DNA from: CBDCFT01 sp965216365
Lineage (GTDB): Bacteria > Pseudomonadota > Gammaproteobacteria > Arenicellales > CBDCFT01
NCBI GenBank assembly: GCA_965216365.1
Contig: CBDCFT010000022.1
Coordinates: forward strand, 92,982 to 156,981
Direction: 5' to 3'
Length of the DNA stretch: 64,000 nucleotides
Shown: positions 47,860 to 56,556 of the stretch, one piece after another
Position numbering within the stretch: the first letter of the stretch is position 1
Layout: each line of letters opens with the position of its first letter
The notes under the pieces: generated by a model
Told to the model about the DNA's origin: nothing
The model's input: the letters and a program-made list of their open reading frames with translations, nothing else
Databases searched by the model: none
Translations under genes and position numbers: made by a program

Positions 47860-49371
47860 TCAGCCCCCGGGGTACATGGGTACGTAGACGAATAGACAAT
47901 CGCCGTTGGCACCAAAATCGAGCGCGGCGATTTTGGGACACAGGTCGGTAGAAATGGCCACCGACTCGGTGCCGATGGTGAAGACGCGATGGCCGGCTGC
48001 CGGCGAGCCCAAAGACAGGGCGACGTTGGCGATCGGGCGCAGATCCGGGGCCAGGATATCGAAACGGCCGTCTTCCTCGAATTGCACCGCACCGGATGGA
48101 CGCCCCTCGGCGCGGGCCAGAAAAGCGCTGAGCCCCTTTATGTGGAGACTGAAGCCCTGCGCTGCCGGGACAAAGGACAACCGCAGGCGAGCTTGCCCGC
48201 CGGCGCAGGTGACATCGACCGTGCCGCCCGAAGCCGGGATGAAATAGGCCCGGCGATCGGACACCGGCTGCACGTCGTTGCTCGGGTGCAAGCGACGCGG
48301 CGCCGCGCTCGTGCCGGTCGTCTTTTGAAACTTGGTCGTCGGGTGGTTTTCCTCGCTGGGAACCGCCTGCAGCACCGGCGAGGGCGCCCGCACCGACGGC
48401 GTGCTCAACGCCTCGACCAGCGCATTGGTGAACTCGTCGACGTCGTCGGGCCGCTTGCTGTAATCGAACGAGCACGCCTTTTTGAGCTTGTCGATGACCG
48501 CGGCCGGCACGGTGTGGCCGGCGAAGGCGGAGTCGATGAAGTGATCGCTGCGATAGCGCTGCCTCCTGGCTTCCTTCTTCACCCGCGACACGAAGACCGC
48601 GTTGCCGGTGAACATGTACACGAACGACAGCGCCAGCGAGTAGATATCGGAGGCCTGAACCACTGGCTGGGCCAGCAATTGCTCGGGCGCGGCCCAGCGC
48701 AGGGAGTACATGAGCAGCGGCCGCCCGGCCACCACGGCCGTGTCCTCGGCCTGGTTTTGCAGCATCTCCTCGGCCGCTCCCAGCGACTTGGCAATACCGA
48801 AGTCGGCCAGCTTGGCGACCCAGCTGCGACCCACTTTGCTGAACAAGATGTTCTGCGGTTTGATATCGCGGTGGATGATGCCGCATTGGTGAGCTTCGCT
48901 GAGGGCGCCGCCGATCGCCGCGATGACATTGCTGGCGTCGATACCCGACATCGGCCCGCGTCGCTTGACCATGCTCGACAGGGTGCCGTGATTCATGAAC
49001 TCCGAGACCTGATAGGGGGCCCCGCGCGCGGCTCCGTCGCGGCCAGCGAGGTAGCCGAAGTCATAAATCCGCAGCGTGTTGGGATGGGTCAGCTTGGAGA
49101 GCGCAAACGCCTCCTGAACGAAATGCTCGTAGGCGGTCTGATAGACGCCGTCCTTGGAGTTGAGGCGATGAAAGACCTTTACGCATACGGGCCGCGACAG
49201 TCGCTCGTCTTCACCGCGATAGACGATGCTGTGACCGCCGGCGGCGATCCGTTCGACGATGTAATATCGATCGGATAGCCGCTCACCAACGCGGAGCGGT
49301 TCGGTCGCGGGATCTGGCTTCGGTCTGGGCACGGGCAAAACAGGTCTATGGGACGGCTCGTCGAGCCACAC
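47860..49371 (-). CDS. Ser/Thr protein kinase with C-terminal beta-rich domain
   Basis: 503 residues from a GTG start. The kinase domain (about 33-310) is complete: ATP Lys65 (CVKVF), HRD 167-169, catalytic-loop Asn174, DFG 190-192, and APEQ before the DIYSLAL segment. A linker rich in Pro/Ser follows (about 325-370), then a predicted beta-sandwich of about 130 residues (AYFIPASGGTVDVTCAGG ... LFVYVPMYPGG) of unknown role, possibly a partner- or ligand-binding module. No transmembrane helix, so it is cytosolic. Eukaryote-like kinases are abundant in Myxococcota. Confidence 0.88.
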   Translation of the reverse strand: MWLDEPSHRPVLPVPRPKPDPATEPLRVGERLSDRYYIVERIAAGGHSIVYRGEDERLSRPVCVKVFHRLNSKDGVYQTAYEHFVQEAFALSKLTHPNTLRIYDFGYLAGRDGAARGAPYQVSEFMNHGTLSSMVKRRGPMSGIDASNVIAAIGGALSEAHQCGIIHRDIKPQNILFSKVGRSWVAKLADFGIAKSLGAAEEMLQNQAEDTAVVAGRPLLMYSLRWAAPEQLLAQPVVQASDIYSLALSFVYMFTGNAVFVSRVKKEARRQRYRSDHFIDSAFAGHTVPAAVIDKLKKACSFDYSKRPDDVDEFTNALVEALSTPSVRAPSPVLQAVPSEENHPTTKFQKTTGTSAAPRRLHPSNDVQPVSDRRAYFIPASGGTVDVTCAGGQARLRLSFVPAAQGFSLHIKGLSAFLARAEGRPSGAVQFEEDGRFDILAPDLRPIANVALSLGSPAAGHRVFTIGTESVAISTDLCPKIAALDFGANGDCLFVYVPMYPGG

Positions 49372-49729
49372 GTCGGGTTTGAATTGCGTGTCTGCAAATC
49401 CCCTACATGTGGTACAAAAATACTACAATAATGTCAATATATTAGCCTGAAATCGGTCTGTGATCTCCCAAGAGATCGAGATTCTTCGCAATACAACGTA
49501 CTCGGGCATGCCGAAACCTCCGCCATCATCCCCCGAAGAGCATGCAACTGGCTAATTTTAATTATTTTTTTGACAGAGCCAGAGCAGGTCGCTCGCAGCC
49601 GAGCGCGGCTGGGCAGGTCCTTCGGCGATGATGTTTTCGCCGCGATCCAGAGCTATGCATCGCCTCAAAACGTATTTTCCAATACATTTCAGATGCAATC
49701 GCGATCGGATTCGTTCAGTCCGAGTTCGC
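49372..49729. other. Intergenic stretch, nothing recognised
   Basis: A locally AT-rich patch (49400-49450 and 49550-49575) just upstream of the kinase start probably holds its promoter. No gene, RNA or repeat was recognised. Confidence 0.4.
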
Positions 49730-51547
49730 TCATCGAGGGCCTCGAGACGCCCCGGAGGCAGCGCCCGGAATCGAGATCGCCTCGGCGATCCAACCCGTTC
49801 GACACGACCCCACGCGCACCGTGACGCGACCTTGGCCGCGCACTACGAACGACAATCGCCGAGCCCCGGTATTGCCGCGACTGCTCAAGTAATAGAGCGC
49901 GTCACTGCCGTCGAACAGGCCGCGACCCCAGCCGTCGAGGTGGCCGATGTCTCGGCGGGCGTCGCCGGCGTCGTCGAGTTCACAGCCCTCGGTTTCGCAC
50001 ACGGCGTAGAGCGGCTCGCAGAAATCCAGTTTTTTGGCCGACGACAAAATGTAGGTCGGCAGGTACCCGCGATTGTGCACTGCCACGGTGACCCGGGTGA
50101 GATCGCCCGGCAGGCGCGTGCAGGAGATCTGTTCGATGGACAGCGCGGGAGCCAGGGAGGCGACGCGCAAAAACGCCGAGGTCTGTTCGTCGCACACATC
50201 GGCGATTTTCTCCGGCGGCGGATTCCACAAACCGTGACGCGGGTCGATTCCACCCACCTCGACATCGCCGAGCTGCGGATGTTTGGCTGCCCGCCAGGGG
50301 GCGATGATCCGCGACTGATTGTGGTCGCGATCCCAGAGGCCGAGTTTGATCAGTTCGCCGCGAGTGAGCTGGGTATAGCGATCGACGAAGCGCTTGAACG
50401 TACGGCCGCCCTCGCGCTGCCCGTCGGACTCGACGATCCCGGACTGCACGAAGAGATCCCACAGCTCGATGACATAGGCAACGCAGCCGCGCTGGTGATA
50501 GGCGTAGTCGGTCAAATCGCCATGCAGCGGCTTGTCGGGCTCGTAGGTGAATTCTTCGAAGCCGCTCACCGCCGGGTAGCCCGTAAGTTCCTCGGTCCAC
50601 GCTCCGATCTGGCGAAAGAGGGCCAAATCCTGGGCGTCCATCTTGTTGTCGGGCTTGTTGCCCAGCGGTCGAATCAAGACACCGCCGAAGGTATGTAAAT
50701 TGAGCCAGGCAAAAATATGGGGGCGGCTCGCGGTGAACTCGACCACGGCCCGCGACTCGGGCTCGCTGGTTGGAAACGACCCGGCTCCTTCCTGCTGGTG
50801 ATCGGGCGCCCACGACCACGGAAAATTGCGATTGAGATCGGTGGGCGCGTCGGACAGAAAGTGCGGCGACGGCACGGTGAAGCCGTCGAAGTTGTCGATG
50901 AAACCCTCGGGATAGACCTTGTAGAACGGCCCCTCGTCCTCGACTCGGCGAAGCAGCATCAAGCCCGGAACCTCGGACGACTCGACGAACTCACCGGCGG
51001 GATCGCGCACTCGCATCTTGAGGGCCAGTCCATCGCCGTCGACATCGCCGGCGCGCCAGCGCGGTTGATTGCGATCGGGCCGCTCGTCGCGAAGGTTGGA
51101 ACGCACCCATCGACCGGTGGTCAGCACGCTCTCGGCGCCGTCGGGAGACATGCGCGGCAGAACGTAGAAGATCACGTCGCGCAGCCGCTCGGCGATCGGC
51201 GCGGGCAAATCGCCAAGGGCCGACGACGCCCCCTCTCGCGCTCCCAGGTGCAAACGCAGCACATCCTCGGCAATGGCCAGGGCCACGCTCGAGCCGCACA
51301 GCTCCGAGGCGTGCATGTTGCCGTCGACCCAAACCGCGGGGCGGATTCGGTCGGGCTCGGGCGCAATGGTCAAGAGCCACAGCGAACGACCCTGCTCGCT
51401 CTCGCCGATGGCCTCGAGGCGCACCAGCTCGGGGAAGGCGTCGGCCCATCCGCGAGCCTGCTCGGTCAATTGTTCGTAGGTCAGATAGCTGGTGCGAAAG
51501 CCGCGGTCGAGCCGCGAAAGTGTTGCCTCGTGGTCGTTCGCTTCCAT
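49730..51547 (-). CDS. M14-family zinc carboxypeptidase
   Basis: 605 residues. Zinc ligands His79 and Glu82 are in DGNMHASELCG; the third His is in LNLHTFGG, and the catalytic Glu is probably in AYVIELWD. DLNRNFPW carries the substrate-binding Asn-Arg pair. The last ~200 residues form an extra beta-rich domain. No clear signal peptide is seen, although the substrate and neighbours (lipoproteins) would fit an exported enzyme. Possible peptide or peptidoglycan cross-link cleavage; specificity unknown. Confidence 0.88.
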   Translation of the reverse strand: MEANDHEATLSRLDRGFRTSYLTYEQLTEQARGWADAFPELVRLEAIGESEQGRSLWLLTIAPEPDRIRPAVWVDGNMHASELCGSSVALAIAEDVLRLHLGAREGASSALGDLPAPIAERLRDVIFYVLPRMSPDGAESVLTTGRWVRSNLRDERPDRNQPRWRAGDVDGDGLALKMRVRDPAGEFVESSEVPGLMLLRRVEDEGPFYKVYPEGFIDNFDGFTVPSPHFLSDAPTDLNRNFPWSWAPDHQQEGAGSFPTSEPESRAVVEFTASRPHIFAWLNLHTFGGVLIRPLGNKPDNKMDAQDLALFRQIGAWTEELTGYPAVSGFEEFTYEPDKPLHGDLTDYAYHQRGCVAYVIELWDLFVQSGIVESDGQREGGRTFKRFVDRYTQLTRGELIKLGLWDRDHNQSRIIAPWRAAKHPQLGDVEVGGIDPRHGLWNPPPEKIADVCDEQTSAFLRVASLAPALSIEQISCTRLPGDLTRVTVAVHNRGYLPTYILSSAKKLDFCEPLYAVCETEGCELDDAGDARRDIGHLDGWGRGLFDGSDALYYLSSRGNTGARRLSFVVRGQGRVTVRVGSCRTGWIAEAISIPGAASGASRGPR

Positions 51548-51611
51548 GGTCCGGCACTGTACCCGGATTGCCTCGCCACCCCAACCGGAGCGGGCAACAC
51601 AACCGGCCGAA

Positions 51612-53000
51612 TTACAGGCCAGCTTGCTCGCTTACCTCGTCGGGCTCCAGCAGGCACTCGGCGACCAGTCGCGATCCCGCGGGCTGCGGCTTCTCCCGCC
51701 GCTCGCTGTCCCAGCCCCACCACACGTCGAGACTGAGCTGGGTGGTGAAATCGCCGCACGACTCGTGGCCCTCGTCGATGATGTAACAGGGGACCTCGGT
51801 CGATTTCTCGCGCTCGAAGGCCAGCGCGTCGCACTTGGGTATGGTCCGCATGGTCTGGTCGGCGTGTCGAACATAAACGTCGCAATAGGGCTGGCGACCC
51901 GGCCTTTCGGGATAGACGTCGGCGATGGCTCCCTCGAGACACGAGGTCCCGAGGGCCTTGCGGATATTTCGCCCCGTGCGCTCCAGCGGCCCGAACGGCT
52001 CACTGCCGCAAAGCGGAGCCACGTCGCCCTTGTCGTCGAATGCTTCGAGGAAACTCTGCAGACGCAGCGCCGGAGACGACTCGGTCACGCCGTCGCACTC
52101 ATAGGAGGCGACCGCCAGCTGCCCGTCGATGGTCCGCTCGATCTCGACGACATCCGAATCGCCGATCACTCCCGAGACGATCAACGAGCCCGGGTCTTTT
52201 CGCTCGCGCAAAAAGTCGACAAAGCTGCCCACGCTCAAGATGTACGGCGAATCCTCGCGCGGCTCACACCCCACGGGCTGACCACCGACCACAGCCACGT
52301 CGTCGTCGCACTGTACGCCGTGTTTGAAACAGCGGAACTTCGATACCTCGCCCGTGCCGTCGAGCATCGGATTGAAAAACTCCGAATCGGACACCGAGCA
52401 ATCGTCCTCGTTGGACAGAAAAACCACCGCCAGGGCGGCGCCCGGACGGACCAGCTCGCGATCCAGGTGTGCGCCTCGTTCGATGGCCTTCTTCATCGCG
52501 GCGAGAGGTTGCTCGAACCGGCATCCCCGGCCGCCCATCGTGACCATGCTGGCAAACGTATCGTCCACCGAGCCCTCGAAATTGAGCGGTTGATCGGCCT
52601 CGCCGACTCGGATGTCCATGGCCTGGCCCTGGCGCAACCACCCATCGTCGCCGGCCACCGTGCAGCCATGGACGGCATGGGCCGCGCCCACTCCCATATC
52701 CGTGGACACCACGCCGACCTGGACATTGAGCGGGTTGCCACGCGGATCGTCGAAATACCCGATGATGTTCATCAGGCGCTGAAAGCTCGCCGCGAGCTCT
52801 TCCTGCTTGGCGCTCATACCCGCGGTGTTGTCCACGACAAAGAGAAGATCCAGCGCGGCGGTGTAGTGGGCGGGACTGTCGACCGCGACCCCACGCGAAA
52901 AGATCGTGCCAGTGCCGAGTTCGACCTCGGGCTCCGCGCAGCCGCTCCCCCAAAGAGAAGATACGAGCAGCAAGGCGGCGATGACTGTCAGCTTGCTCAT
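51612..53000 (-). CDS. Secreted Cys-rich vWA-like lipoprotein
   Basis: 462 residues from MSKLTVIA at 53000; the open frame upstream is not protein-like. A signal peptide with Cys at about residue 21 (WGSGCAEPE) suggests a lipoprotein, though the lipobox is imperfect. LLFVVDNTAGMS (about 54-65) matches a von Willebrand A metal-binding DxTxxMS site. Many paired Cys follow (GCRF, DDCS, CFKH, CEPR, CGSE), so disulfides are expected. Proteins of this type are common, usually in several copies, in myxobacteria; function unknown, possibly adhesion. Confidence 0.75.
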   Translation of the reverse strand: MSKLTVIAALLLVSSLWGSGCAEPEVELGTGTIFSRGVAVDSPAHYTAALDLLFVVDNTAGMSAKQEELAASFQRLMNIIGYFDDPRGNPLNVQVGVVSTDMGVGAAHAVHGCTVAGDDGWLRQGQAMDIRVGEADQPLNFEGSVDDTFASMVTMGGRGCRFEQPLAAMKKAIERGAHLDRELVRPGAALAVVFLSNEDDCSVSDSEFFNPMLDGTGEVSKFRCFKHGVQCDDDVAVVGGQPVGCEPREDSPYILSVGSFVDFLRERKDPGSLIVSGVIGDSDVVEIERTIDGQLAVASYECDGVTESSPALRLQSFLEAFDDKGDVAPLCGSEPFGPLERTGRNIRKALGTSCLEGAIADVYPERPGRQPYCDVYVRHADQTMRTIPKCDALAFEREKSTEVPCYIIDEGHESCGDFTTQLSLDVWWGWDSERREKPQPAGSRLVAECLLEPDEVSEQAGL

Positions 53001-53359
53001 CGACTGGCTCTGGGTCCCGGCACGCCGACGACCCTGATCAAGTGTGGCCGCAGCGAGCGAACTCCGTGGCCAAAAAATGGCCCCAGCGGCGTAATTTTTG
53101 GTCGAACCTATCGTCGCCGACTCCGCGACCCCGAGGACATTCGAGTGCGGCGGCGACGAAATCGGCCATACTCGAGAGAATGGCCGGTCGCTCGCACCCC
53201 ACTCCACAGCCCATTTCCACTCCCACCCTGGCAACGGTCAGGCGAGTCGGCAGCGAAGCTCAGAGCGGCCACGGGCTGCCCGCCGCGCGCGTCGTCAGTC
53301 GCGCCGCATCCTGGCCAACTTGGCGAGATCTCGAAGTTCGCCGGCAACTGGGCGGCGCG

Positions 53360-53497
53360 ATGAACCGAATCGTGGAGCCTTTGCGGCCCGCTTGCCGCAC
53401 TGTCATGATGTACGTCTTCGGCTTCTTCCCGCTGTGGGCGGCGCTCGGATTGGCCATGGCCTTGTTGTGGGTCGCCGGTCTCAGCAGCAGCCCGTAG
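53360..53497 (+). CDS. Possible 45-residue single-helix membrane protein
   Basis: Short ORF MNRIVEPL... with one hydrophobic helix (about 18-41) after a basic N-terminus, ending SSSP. A GGGCGG lies close before the ATG. The reading frame is open further upstream but that part looks non-coding. Nothing else is seen in the ~600 bases between the vWA-like lipoprotein and the epimerase gene. It could be a chance ORF. Confidence 0.3.
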   Translation: MNRIVEPLRPACRTVMMYVFGFFPLWAALGLAMALLWVAGLSSSP

Positions 53498-53607
53498 CGG
53501 CCGACTCCGGCGACTGGCCCTATCGACGGACCCGACCCAGGCTAAACGACTGAATAGTCCGGACTGGCCGTAGTAACCCAACCGGTATACAGGATACCGT
53601 AGACTCA

Positions 53608-54783
53608 ATGTCTACCTGGGTCATACTCGGCTGCGGTTTCATAGGGACCCGCCTCGCCAGGTCGCTTCTGGCCGATGGCGAATCGGTTCTGGTCTGCTCA
53701 CGCAACAAAGAACACCTGGCCACGCTCGAGGCCGAAGGCGCCGACGCCTACGTTTTCGACGCCAAGAGAAGCCGGGCCTTTACCCACGCCACGAGCGCGC
53801 TGCGGTCGCCGGTCGTCGTCTACTCCCTGCCGCCCATCCCCGGTTTTCCCGGCGGCGAGATCGTCAGTCGGGCCACCGCTGCGGCCCTGTCTTCGGGGGC
53901 CAATCGCTTCGTCTATCTCAGCTCGACCGCGGTCTACGGCGAGGGACGCGACGGCGAGGTGGTCGACGAAGACAGCCCCACGGCCATGTCCGACGTCGAC
54001 GCCCGGCCCTATCTCAGCGCCGAGGGCGCCGTCGAAAACGCCCGCAACAACGGCCTCGACGCGGTCATTCTTCGCCTCACCCCGGTGTACGGGCCCGGCC
54101 GCGGCGTGCGCAAACGCCTGCTCGAAGGCACCTATCGCCTGCTCGACGAGGGCAAGCACGTCTATTCGCGAACCCACGTCGACGACGTCGTCGGAGTGAT
54201 TCGCGCCGCGGTCGACCGCGCTCCCATCAACGCCACCTACTGCCTGGCCGACGACCACCCGTGCCCACAAAAAGAGTACGCCGATTGGCTGGCCGAGCAT
54301 CTCGGTACCAAGCGGGCGACTTCGGTACCCTCGCTGGCTCCCGGCATGCCGCGCCGCCGCATCCGCAACCGCGCGGTCTCCAACGCCAGGCTCAAAAGCG
54401 AGCTCGAGTACAAGTTTCGCTTTCCGACCTACCGCGAAGGAGAGCTGGCAGTCGACGGCGAGACGGGCGTGCAGGGCAAAGACGTCGCCCTGCCGCCGCT
54501 GGTCATCCACAAGAAAAACGCCTTCGGCAAAATCGCCGACACCACCGGCCTGCGCCGCCTGAGCATCAGCCCAAAAGAGCTGGCCGCCAAGGCCGAAGAG
54601 CGAATCACGACCTCTGGAGAGACCGCTCTCTACGTCTTGGGCGGCAAACTGCACGTCGTACACGGCGAAAAAACCCACGAGCTCGGGGCCGGCGACCTCG
54701 TGGAAGTGCCTGCGCTCGGTCTTACCGTCAAAGCTGGCGACAAAAAATCGGCCCAGCTTCTGGTGCTGTCCGCGCGCCTGTAG
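53608..54783 (+). CDS. NAD(P)-dependent epimerase/dehydratase with extra C-terminal domain
   Basis: 391 residues. An extended SDR Rossmann fold: GCGFIG (8-13), YLSSTAVYGEG (catalytic Ser/Thr), then PVYGPGRG. The usual Tyr-x3-Lys is YLSAEG, so the Lys is missing. After residue ~285 a further ~105 residues are unrelated to SDRs: TTGLRRLSISPKELAAKAEER and a short beta-rich part ending in VLSARL, cupin-like in rhythm (DLVEVPALGLTVKAGD). Gene ends exactly where the convergent HMG-CoA reductase ends. Substrate unknown; catalysis may be lost. Confidence 0.75.
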   Translation: MSTWVILGCGFIGTRLARSLLADGESVLVCSRNKEHLATLEAEGADAYVFDAKRSRAFTHATSALRSPVVVYSLPPIPGFPGGEIVSRATAAALSSGANRFVYLSSTAVYGEGRDGEVVDEDSPTAMSDVDARPYLSAEGAVENARNNGLDAVILRLTPVYGPGRGVRKRLLEGTYRLLDEGKHVYSRTHVDDVVGVIRAAVDRAPINATYCLADDHPCPQKEYADWLAEHLGTKRATSVPSLAPGMPRRRIRNRAVSNARLKSELEYKFRFPTYREGELAVDGETGVQGKDVALPPLVIHKKNAFGKIADTTGLRRLSISPKELAAKAEERITTSGETALYVLGGKLHVVHGEKTHELGAGDLVEVPALGLTVKAGDKKSAQLLVLSARL

Positions 54784-55998
54784 TCATTCACTGGCCGACT
54801 GTTCGGGTCGATTGCGGCCGAGCTTTTCGTGGGCGGCCACGAACTCGTGGCTGCAAAACGCCGCCATCAGCGAGATATCGCCGGCCAAGACAGCGGCGGC
54901 GATGATCTCCGCGAATGTATTGGCGTGACCCGAGCCCGCACAGCCCATGATCGCCAGGCACTCGGCCGCCGTTCCCTGGCCGGAGCCGCCGCCCACCGTG
55001 CCCACCAGCAAACACGGCAGCCACACCGAGGCGTACAGATCGCCCTCCGGCGTGACCGCAAAATCGAGCTGGCCGGTGGCCGACTCGGTGACATAGGCGG
55101 GATCCTGGCCGCAGGCGATGTAGATCGCGGCCAGCCCGTTCGCCACCTGGACCAGCCAGTTATCGGTTCCCAGCTGGGCAAAGCCCACGCGATACGTGTC
55201 GAGGATGCGGACCAATTGCTCTGGCTTGCAGCGCGTGCGCCGCTCGAGTTCGGCGGCGGGAATCACCACCTCGGCGATTGCGCTGCGACCGCGGCCCTCG
55301 ACCTGAGCCCGCGCATTGGCGCGCTTTTCGACATCCTGGCCGTGAACGTAACGCTCGAGCGCGCCGCTTTCGGCGGCCAGCTTTTGCGAGCACAGATCGG
55401 CGGCTCGGGCCGCCATGTTGATGCCGATGGCGTCGCCGGTCGTGAAGCGCAGCGCCAGGATCAATCTGCGACCGATGACCTGCGGCGCGATGGCGATCAA
55501 ACGCCCGTGTCGAGTGATACCGGCGACCAGCGCGATCATGTCGGGCTCGAGCCGGCGAGCCAATAAAGCGGCCTCTCGGGCCGCCCGGGCGCTCTCGTAG
55601 ACCAACATCGGATGCTGACTCAAGCCCTCGGCGATCACTCTGGCCCGAGCGCCACCGCTTCGGGTAATGAGCCCCATACCGCGGCCATACGACGCCACGA
55701 GCGCTCCCTCGGTCGTGGCCATGGGAACGTAGACCTCGCGCGACCCGGCGCTGGTATCGACGCGCAGCGGGCCGGCCAGGCCCAGCGGTACTTGGGCCCA
55801 GCCGACAAAATTCTCGATATTGCCCTGGGCCTGCGACGGACTCACTCGCTCGCCGGCCAGATGGGGCAGCGCTCGCCCGGCCGCGCGCTCGGCCAATCGC
55901 AGCCGCTGGGCCACGATATCGGGCGCATAATCGTCCCCGTCGCGGTCGCGGGGCAGCTTGGGCAGGCTTTTTCGAAGATCGTTCCCAAGGTCGCTCAT
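54784..55998 (-). CDS. 3-hydroxy-3-methylglutaryl-CoA reductase
   Basis: 404 residues from MSDLGNDL at 55998. Reduces HMG-CoA to mevalonate with NAD(P)H, the committed step of the mevalonate route to isoprenoids. TTEGALVASYGRG carries the catalytic Glu, CGQDPAYV the Asp, TVGGGSGQGTAAE the cofactor loop, and CSHEFVAAHEKLGRN the His near the C-terminus. Residues before the start at 55998 look non-coding. The mevalonate pathway is known in Myxococcota and some other bacteria, so this supports the identity of the right-hand genome. Confidence 0.92.
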   Translation of the reverse strand: MSDLGNDLRKSLPKLPRDRDGDDYAPDIVAQRLRLAERAAGRALPHLAGERVSPSQAQGNIENFVGWAQVPLGLAGPLRVDTSAGSREVYVPMATTEGALVASYGRGMGLITRSGGARARVIAEGLSQHPMLVYESARAAREAALLARRLEPDMIALVAGITRHGRLIAIAPQVIGRRLILALRFTTGDAIGINMAARAADLCSQKLAAESGALERYVHGQDVEKRANARAQVEGRGRSAIAEVVIPAAELERRTRCKPEQLVRILDTYRVGFAQLGTDNWLVQVANGLAAIYIACGQDPAYVTESATGQLDFAVTPEGDLYASVWLPCLLVGTVGGGSGQGTAAECLAIMGCAGSGHANTFAEIIAAAVLAGDISLMAAFCSHEFVAAHEKLGRNRPEQSASE

Positions 55999-56055
55999 GA
56001 CGACTTGTAACGCTCGGCGTTGTCGTTGGCCACACTTTCCACCAAACTCGTGCCC

Positions 56056-56505
56056 ATGAGCGCAACCAACACGCCTGCAGCCATCCTCGAGGGCCTGATC
56101 GTTCGCGTCGATCACATCGGCATCTGCGTCGCCGACATCGACGAAGCCGGCGGCCCGTGGACCCGATTGCTCGGCTGCCCCGTCACCTCACGCGAGCACG
56201 TCGCGTCACAGAGCGTCGACGTCGGCTGGCTGCGCCTGCCGGGCCAGGACACCAAAATCGAGCTCATATCTTCGAGTGGCAATCCCGGGCTCGACAAGTT
56301 TCTCGAAAAACGCGGCAACGCCATGCACCACGTGGCCATATCGGTCACCGACATCCACGAAGCCCTGCGCCGCATCAAAGAAGCCGGCCTTCGCCTGATC
56401 GATCAAGAGCCCCGCCCCGGCGCCCTCGGCCACCTCGTCGCCTTTCTCCACCCCAAAGCCATGGCCGGAACCCTGGTAGAGCTGGTCCAGGAATCCCACG
56501 ACTGA
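56056..56505 (+). CDS. mce: Methylmalonyl-CoA epimerase
   Basis: 149 residues, a two-module vicinal-oxygen-chelate enzyme that interconverts the (R) and (S) forms of methylmalonyl-CoA in propionate metabolism. Metal ligands are visible as VDHIGICV, HHVAISV and VELVQ, with KIELISS between. The ATG at 56056 was preferred over one 12 codons upstream. It lies 51 bases before the histidine kinase gene on the same strand; a functional link is not implied. Confidence 0.9.
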   Translation: MSATNTPAAILEGLIVRVDHIGICVADIDEAGGPWTRLLGCPVTSREHVASQSVDVGWLRLPGQDTKIELISSSGNPGLDKFLEKRGNAMHHVAISVTDIHEALRRIKEAGLRLIDQEPRPGALGHLVAFLHPKAMAGTLVELVQESHD

Positions 56506-56556
56506 CTTCTCGGGCAATCATTGCGACAAGCGGTCGCTGGAGCCTATGCTCGACAA

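Noticed and set aside
47989..49278. A 429-codon plus-strand frame opposite the intact kinase
   Set aside because: Antisense to a kinase with all catalytic motifs in place; the composition of the product is not protein-like.
51492..53363. A 623-codon plus-strand frame opposite the vWA-like lipoprotein
   Set aside because: The minus-strand frame has a signal peptide and a metal-site motif; the plus frame is a shadow.
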